From: Bufo bufo
Lineage: Eukaryota > Chordata > Amphibia > Anura > Bufonidae
Assembly (NCBI RefSeq): GCF_905171765.1
Contig: NC_053392.1
Coordinates: 410,492,299 to 410,556,298 of the forward strand
Direction of reading: 5' to 3'
DNA length: 64,000 bases
Shown here piece after piece: positions 58,149 to 64,000 of the stretch (the stretch's first letter is position 1; every line of letters starts with the position of its first letter). The notes beneath the pieces were generated by a model. The model made no database searches. It had not been told where the DNA came from and saw only the letters and a program-made list of their open reading frames with translations. The translations under genes and the position numbers were made by a program.

Positions 58149-59546
58149 TTATAGTAAGGTTTCTATCTCATACTCCCTGTTAAGACCCCTTGGTTCCATG
58201 CTTTCCAATTTGTGTATCCAGAAGGCCTCTCTTTGTTTTAATAGTTTTATTCTGTCGCCACCCCTTCTGGGTGCTGGGATGTGCTCTATGATTTGGTATT
58301 TGAGTTGGGAAATAGAGTGTGAGGCCTGATTCAAGTGATATGGGACCGGGAGTAACAGATTTGGTTTGCGTATAGTGGATCTGTGCTGGCATATTCGGTT
58401 CCGGATGGTTTGGGTGGTTTCACCGACATAAATGAGTCCACAGGGGCATTTGAGAGTATAGACGACAAAGTCAGAGTCACATGTAAAAAAATCATTAATT
58501 AGGAATTGTTTACCTGTGTACGGATGTGATATACTGTTGCCTTTTTGTACATGTGAACATTGTATACAATGGTGACAGGGAAATGTACCTTTTTTGGGGG
58601 TCCTGAGGAATGTCTGGCGGGATATTTTGGTGGCTGAGCCAATGTCTGCTCGAACTAATAGGTCCCTTAAATTTTTGGGACGTCTGTTGCACATAAGAAC
58701 TGGATTCTTAAATTCCTCAATGTCTGGGTAAGCTCTGGCTAGGAGATGCCAGTGTGCTCTGAGACTGTTCTCCATTTTTCTAACATTTGGATGGTATGTG
58801 TGAACGAAAGGTATACGTTTGCCCAGTGTACGGTTAGTATTGCGGGGATGTGTCGGTGGTCTGATTAAATGTGCGGGGTAACCTCTCTCTCTGAAGCGTT
58901 CTTGCATTTCCTTGATCCTCTTAGTCTGAATGGGTTCCGTCTGTACTATCCTGTTGATTCTTTGGAATTGTGACATGGGAAGTGATCTTTTTGTATTGGT
59001 AGGATGAAAGCTCGAGAAGTGTAGTAGGTTATTTCTGTCAGTTGGTTTTCTGTATAAATCGGTTACAAGACTCCCTTCTGGATTTTTGGTTACTAGTGTG
59101 TCAAGAAAATTGATGGTTGTTGGGTCAAAGTGAATGGTAAACTGGAGTTCTGGTGTGATATGATTCAGAAATTCATGGAAATTTAGTAATGTTTCAGTTG
59201 TTCCTTTCCAAATGCAGAAAATATCGTCGATATACCTTCGCCAGAGTTGTACATGTGTGGTGAAGGTATTGTTTGGGTATATGTGGGTCTCTTCAAAATC
59301 TCCCATGTAGCTACCGGTATTGGCATATGGGGGTGCTACATTAGATCCCATTGCCGTCCCTTGTTTCTGTAAGTAAAATTGATCTTGGAATAAAAAGAAG
59401 TTATGGTGTAATACTATGGAAAGTAGATCATTGCACAGGGAAATTACATTTGGATGTTTGTCAGTTTTTTTGAGAAGTTTGTCTACTGCTGTCAGGCCTT
59501 TATGGTGTTGGATTGAGGTATACAAGCTGCATACATCCCAGGTCAC
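58149..59546 (-). CDS. Penelope-like RT with GIY-YIG endonuclease, 5'-truncated (465 codons open)
   Basis: RT motif A VTWDVCSLYTSI (about 59510-59545), motif B GTAMGSNVAPPYAN, motif C YIDD (about 59230-59241) and FLDTLVTKN. Then a linker with Cys/His pairs (PCHHCIQCSH, about 58555-58585), and a GIY-YIG-type module [20 protein letters not shown] with downstream Arg and His (about 58390-58470), ending EYEIETLL. The open frame begins at a GTG inside RT. Upstream the frame is lost at a deletion (near 59580) joining HPIIP-type sequence to the motif A region. It would nick DNA and copy RNA, but as it stands it lacks the N-terminal third. Confidence 0.88.
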   Translation of the reverse strand: MTWDVCSLYTSIQHHKGLTAVDKLLKKTDKHPNVISLCNDLLSIVLHHNFFLFQDQFYLQKQGTAMGSNVAPPYANTGSYMGDFEETHIYPNNTFTTHVQLWRRYIDDIFCIWKGTTETLLNFHEFLNHITPELQFTIHFDPTTINFLDTLVTKNPEGSLVTDLYRKPTDRNNLLHFSSFHPTNTKRSLPMSQFQRINRIVQTEPIQTKRIKEMQERFRERGYPAHLIRPPTHPRNTNRTLGKRIPFVHTYHPNVRKMENSLRAHWHLLARAYPDIEEFKNPVLMCNRRPKNLRDLLVRADIGSATKISRQTFLRTPKKGTFPCHHCIQCSHVQKGNSISHPYTGKQFLINDFFTCDSDFVVYTLKCPCGLIYVGETTQTIRNRICQHRSTIRKPNLLLPVPYHLNQASHSISQLKYQIIEHIPAPRRGGDRIKLLKQREAFWIHKLESMEPRGLNREYEIETLL

Positions 59547-59669
59547 TAAAATGGTATCTTGGTGTATCGGTCCCAGGTTTTTGGAATGATTGGATGTCTG
59601 TTAATCAGAAAACTGGCTGTTTCTTGGTCTATGGTACCCTTGTCAATGTATAGGGTGAGAGTATCCTCG

Positions 59670-59675
<6 letters not shown>

Positions 59676-59722
<47 letters not shown>
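59676..59722. repeat. (TA)n tract at the centre of an inverted duplication
   Basis: About 22 TA dinucleotides lie exactly between the two head-to-head Penelope copies, which makes it the loop of a potential cruciform with arms over 2 kb. Frames reading YIYIYI through it are meaningless. Confidence 0.95.
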
Positions 59723-59725
<3 letters not shown>

Positions 59726-59740
59726 CAAGAAACAGACAGT

Positions 59741-61444
59741 TTTCTATACCCTACCCAAAATCCACAAGAATCTGCTCAACCCACCCGGACGCCCAATTGT
59801 AGCTTCTACCGACTCCATCCTCTCACCCCTGTCCATCTTTCTTGAAAAGATACTGACCCCAGAAATCAAAAAAACTACATCCTTTTTACTCGACACATCT
59901 TCTTTTCTAGACACTCTCAAAAACCTGGGACCGATACACCAAGATACCATTTTAGTGACCTGGGATGTATGCAGCTTGTATACCTCAATCCAACACCATA
60001 AAGGCCTGACAGCAGTAGACAAACTTCTCAAAAAAAACTGACAAACATCCAAATGTAATTTCCCTGTGCAATGATCTACTTTCCATAGTATTACACCATA
60101 ACTTCTTTTTATTCCAAGATCAATTTTACTTACAGAAACAAGGGACGGCAATGGGATCTAATGTAGCACCCCCATATGCCAATACCGGTAGCTACATGGG
60201 AGATTTTTATTCCAAGATCAATTTTACTTACAGAAACAAGGGATGGCAATGGGATCTAATGTAGCACCCCCATATGCCAATAGCTACATGGCAGATTTTG
60301 AAGAGACCCACATATACCCAAACAATACCTACACCACACATGTACAACGCTGGCGAAGGTATATCGACGATATTTTCTGCATTTGGGAAGGAACAACTGA
60401 AACATTACTAAATTTCCATGAATTTCTGAATCATATCACACCAGAACTCCAGTTTACCATTCACTTTGACCCAACAACCATCAATTTCCTTGACACACTA
60501 GTAACCAAAAATCCGGAAGGGAGTCTTGTAACCGATTTATACAGAAAACCAACTGACAGAAATAACCTACTACACTTCTCGAGCTTTCATCCTACCAATA
60601 CAAAAAGATCACTTCCCATGTCACAATTCCAAAGAATCAACAGGATAGTACAGACGGAACCCATTCAGACTTAGAGGATCAAGGAAATGCAAGAACGCTT
60701 CAGAGAGAGAGGTTACCCCGCACATTTAATCAGACCACCGACACATCCCCGCAATACTAACCGTACACTGGGCAAACGTATACCTTTCGTTCACACATAC
60801 CATCCAAATGTTAGAAAAATGGAGAACAGTCTCAGAGCACACTGGCATCTCCTAGCCAGAGCTTACCCAGACATTGAGGAATTTAAGAATCCAGTTCTTA
60901 TGTGCAACAGACGTCCCAAAAATTTAAGGGACCTATTAGTTCGAGCAGACATTGGCTCAGCCACCAAAATATCCCGCCAGACATTCCTCAGGACCCCCAA
61001 AAAAGGTACATTTCCCTGTCACCATTGTATACAATGTTCACATGTACAAAAAGGCAACAGTATATCACATCCGTACACAGGTAAACAATTCCTAATTAAT
61101 GATTTTTTTACATGTGACTCTGACTTTGTCGTCTATACTCTCAAATGCCCCTGTGGACTCATTTATGTCGGTGAAACCACCCAAACCATCCGGAACCGAA
61201 TATGCCAGCACAGATCCACTATACGCAAACCAAATCTGTTACTCCCGGTCCCATATCACTTCAATCAGGCCTCACACTCTATTTCCCAACTCAAATACCA
61301 AATCATAGACACATCCCAGCACCCAGAAGGGGTGGCGACAGAATAAAACTATTAAAACAAAGAGAGGCCTTCTGGATACACAAATTGGAAAGCATGGAAC
61401 CAAGGGGTCTTAACAGGGAGTATGAGATACAAACCTTACTATAA
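59741..61444 (+). pseudogene. Penelope RT and GIY-YIG, plus copy, broken
   Basis: Opens with IHKNLLNPPGRPIVASTDS (RT fingers region, about 59760-59815) and VTWDVCSLYTSI (about 59955-59990). An A8 tract (A7 in the minus copy) shifts the frame near 60030, followed by the 98-bp duplication at 60106-60302. YIDD lies at about 60364-60375. TAG at 60672-60674 (AAG in the minus copy) interrupts. The GIY-YIG region ([14 protein letters not shown]) is present at about 61145-61190. A 2-base loss near 61305 shifts the last part. All lesions are single events relative to the partner copy. Confidence 0.88.
60106..60302 (+). repeat. 98-bp tandem duplication inside the plus Penelope RT
   Basis: TTTTTATTCCAAGATCAATT to CATGGGAGA occurs twice in a row with offset 98 bp (ATTCCAAG at 60111 and 60209). 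The second copy has ATGGCAATGGG where the first has ACGGCAATGGG. The minus copy has one unit, so this arose after the two copies separated. Confidence 0.9.
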
Positions 61445-62163
61445 GGCATATGCATTTATTAACCAATACCATTTTTTCTTCACAGGCCCATTGACTCTCT
61501 AGGACTACTCTAGTGCCGCAGAATGTATCCTTTTATGTGGTTTGTTATTTCTTGTCCTACGTGTAATCATACCATGTCACTAGTCACTAAGTCTTGGCGT
61601 ATTGTGTTTATGTTACATGTTACTAACTCACATTCCTATTCCAGTTCCATTACAGTATCTTGTCCTCCCCCACGCAACTCTCAGTATTTTACTCAACTTT
61701 GTAGATATCCCCCTCTGCCGCTACCAATATATCATCTCTCCATATATTATACAGTCTCCGCCTCCAAGACTATACTTACTGATTCCATTCCAACCAATAC
61801 TCCAAGTGACCATACTCTGGAATTCATTCCAACCAATACTCCTAGTGACCACACTTTGGAACTTAGTACTGTAAGATACCGCGATCTCATTTCCCTATTT
61901 ACAAAACAAATCCTGCCCTCATAACTATACCTATAGTGCTGATATACAAAATACATAGTCACGGACACTTTCTGTAGTACTTTATTTCTCCCTTTTTACC
62001 TATATAATATTATATCCAATCTCTTGCTTATTAGTCCTAAAATATCTTCTCTTCCCCTATAGTGCAGAATAGCCTAGGCACTCAGTTATCCCATACTGTA
62101 TCCTATCACTGACATTCCCCATATACTTCCGGCTGTTGGAACGCATTATCCACTCTCATAGTA
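61445..62163 (+). other. 3' non-coding tail of the plus Penelope copy
   Basis: Mirror of 57405-58148, including the GAATTCATTCCAACCAATACTCC units (about 61785-61850, fewer than in the minus copy). It ends at CTCTCATAGTA, where the CR1 tail starts. Confidence 0.8.
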
Positions 62164-64000
62164 ACATAGAAACATAGAATGTGTCGGCAGATAAGAACCA
62201 TTTGGCCCATCTAGTCTGCCCAATATATCTGAATCCTATTAATAGTCCCTGGCCCTATCTTATATGAAGGATAGCCTTATGCCTATCCCATGCATGCTTA
62301 AACTCCTTCACTGTATTTGCAGCTACCACTTCTGCAGGAAGGCTATTCCATGCATCCACTACTCTCTCAGTAAAGTAATACTTCCTTATATTACTTTTAA
62401 ACCTTTGCCCCTCTAATTTAAAACTGTGTCCTCTTGTGGTAGTTTTTCTTCTTTTAAATATGCTCTCCTCCTTTACCGAGTTGATTCCCTTTATGTATTT
62501 ACAAGTTTCTATCATATCCCCTCTGTCTCTTCTTTCTTCCATGCTCTACATATTAAGATCCTTTAACCTTTCCTGGTAAGTTTTATCCTGCAATCCATGT
62601 ACTAGTTTAGTAGCTCTTCTCTGAACTCTCTCTAGAGTATCTATATCCTTCTGGAGATATGGCCTCCAGTACTGCGCACAATACTCCAAGTGAGGTCTCA
62701 CCAGTGTTCTGTACAGCGGCATAAGCACTTCACTCTTTCTACTGCTTATACCTCTCCCTATACATCCAAGCATTCTGCTGGCATTTCGTGCTGCCCTATT
62801 ACATTGTCTTCCCACCTTTAAGTCTTCTGAAATAATTACTCCTAAATCCCTTTCCTCAGATACTGAGGTCAGGACTGTGTCAAATATTCTATATTCTGCC
62901 CTTGGGTTTTTACACCCCAGGTGCATTATCTTGCACTTATCCACATACAATTTCAGTTGCCAGAGTTCTGAGCATTCTTCTAGTTTTCCTAAATCCTTTT
63001 CCATTTGGCGTTTCCCTCCAGGAACATCAACCCTGTTACATATCTTTGTGTCATCAGCAAAAAGACAAACCTTACCATCGAGGCCTTTTGCAATATCACT
63101 TATGAAGATATTAAACAAAATTGGTCCCAGTACAGATCCCTGTGGAACCCCACTGGTAACATGACCTTGTTTTGAATGTTCTCCATTGACTACAACACTC
63201 TGCTGTCTGTCACTCAGCCACTGCCTAATCCACTCAACAATATGGGAGTCCATGCTCAATGACTGCAGTTTATTGATAAGTCTTCTATGTGGGACAGTGT
63301 CAAAAGCCTTACTAAAATTTAGATATGCGATGTCTACTGCACCTCCACCGTCTATTATTTTAGTCACCCAGTCAAAAAAATCTATAATATTTGTTTGACA
63401 TGATCTCCCTGAAGTAAGCCCATGTTGTTTTTCATCTTGCAATCCATGGGATTTTAGATGTTCCACAATCCTATCCTTTAATAGGGTTTCCATTAATTTG
63501 CCTACTATTGATGTCAGACTCACTGGTCTATAGTTGCTCGATTCCTCCCTACTACCTTTCTTGTGAATGGGCACGACATTTGCCAATTTCCAATCTTCCG
63601 GGACGACTCCTGTTACTAATGATTGGTTAAATAAATCTGTTAACGGTTTTGCCAGCTCACCACTAAGCTCTTTTAATAATTTTGGGTGTATCTCATCAGG
63701 CCCCTGTGACTTATTTGTCTTCACTTTAGACAGCAAACTTAGAACATCTTCCTCTGTAAAGACACATGCATCAAACGATTTATTAGTCATCCTTTCTAGT
63801 GGAGGTCCTTTTTCTTTTGTAAAAACTGAACAGAAGTATTCATTAAGGCAGTCGGTTAGCCCTTTATTCTCTTCTACATACCTTCCGTCCTTTGTTTTTA
63901 ATTTAGTTATTCCTTGTTATAATTTCCTTTTTTCCTTTATATATCTGAAGAATGTCTTATCCCCTTTTTTCATAGACTGAGCTAGTTTTTCTTCTGCCTG
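62156..64000 (-). mobile_element. CR1-like LINE, runs off the right edge
   Basis: On the minus strand RT motifs are followed by the ORF2 C-terminus, a short 3' UTR and a tail of 8-bp units ATTCTATG, TTTCTATG, TTACTATG (62185 to 62156). That 8-bp tail and the absence of poly(A) are CR1 hallmarks. It was inserted into the plus Penelope copy. The 5' part lies beyond the window. Confidence 0.92.
62255..64000 (-). pseudogene. CR1 ORF2 (RT and C-terminus), two in-frame stops seen
   Basis: Reads leftward: KGDKTFFRYIKEKRK, a TAA at about 63917, then an open stretch from 63790 to 62546. It contains NKSQGPDEIHPKLLKEL, NYRPVSLTSIVGK, LNFSKAFDTVPH, TSGVPQGSVLGPILFNIFIS and FADDTK (about 63035-63055), the RT core, and ERVQRRATKL. 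TAG at 62546-62548 interrupts, and the same frame continues with ERRDRGDMIETCKYIKG to the end at 62255. ORF2 primes reverse transcription at the nicked target; the endonuclease part is outside the window. It is close to intact but dead. Confidence 0.9.

Larger units (their letters stand above)
56437..59690 (-). mobile_element. Penelope-like element, minus copy
   Basis: Minus strand. A Penelope-type RT and GIY-YIG coding region (59546 to 58149) is followed by a 3' tail (58148-57300) and a pseudo-LTR-like region with promoter words (TATTTAAATCCCC near 57150) and a hammerhead-type motif near its far end. The 5' part of RT is missing. It abuts the (AT)n tract, beyond which a second copy runs the other way. 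Confidence 0.85.
59723..62163 (+). mobile_element. Penelope-like element, plus copy (inverted partner)
   Basis: It is the mirror of 57405-59680. It retains an RT segment missing from the minus copy (about 59741-59925) but lacks the short INRHPIIP-type stretch that copy has. A 98-bp tandem duplication (from about 60106) and several lesions mark it. The right end is cut at about 62160 by the CR1 element, so its tail lies beyond or is lost. Confidence 0.88.

Noticed and set aside
59546..59728. ORF with YIYIYI
   Set aside because: Translation of the (TA)n tract.

Overview
This window is vertebrate, most likely anuran amphibian, repeat-rich intergenic DNA. I found no host gene, rRNA or tRNA. The mix of elements points to a frog or toad: several Ac-like hAT transposons, three Tc1/mariner elements, a Tf1/sushi-type chromovirus, a retroviral provirus and solo LTRs, a DIRS-like tyrosine-recombinase element, Penelope-like elements with a GIY-YIG domain, a CR1 LINE with 8-bp tail units, and foldback repeats. 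The species call is inference. The element calls rest on motifs, terminal repeats and target-site duplications (TSDs) read from the sequence.

Layout. 1-5936: 3' part of an endogenous retrovirus (gag, amber codon, pro-pol, a 95-codon ORF in place of env, hairpin, polypurine tract, 3' LTR). 5982-6776: 172-bp tandem array cut by a Tc1 element (6777-8297). 8298-21372: minus-strand hAT material (hAT-A) split by a complete 6.7-kb chromovirus (12438-19142, TSD TGAAG), itself split by a 1.17-kb solo LTR (15779-16945, TSD CGTGC). 21373-29180: plus-strand hAT-B, split by a 2.56-kb non-autonomous hAT (22109-24665, TSD TCCAGCGC) that is mostly minisatellite. 29181-29697: possible LTR. 29698-32945: minus-strand hAT-C remnant with a 163-bp TA-flanked MITE in its array. 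About 32946-35503: apparent minus-strand retroviral leader, primer-binding site and LTR, split by a Tc1 element (33365-34928). 35576-44397: plus-strand hAT-D, holding a 1.26-kb hammerhead-bearing insertion (15-bp TSD) and an apparently intact Tc1 element (42250-43867). 44398-48739: decayed DIRS-like element. 48740-49536: 5'-truncated LINE. 49537-56436: minus-strand hAT-E, same family as hAT-D and facing it, holding a solo LTR of the first provirus family (50209-50907, TSD ACTGT). 56437-62163: two Penelope-like copies head to head around an (AT)n tract. 62156-64000: CR1 LINE running off the right edge.

There is no operon or pathway; these are separate selfish elements nested in one another. 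The TSDs give a relative history: chromovirus into hAT-A, solo LTR into chromovirus; minisatellite-bearing hAT into hAT-B; solo LTR into hAT-E. Each hAT carries its own direct-repeat array between its outer end and its transposase, and some carry another at the 3' side. That architecture, the two hammerhead-type motifs, the self-priming signature of the chromovirus and the env-less provirus are the most interesting points.
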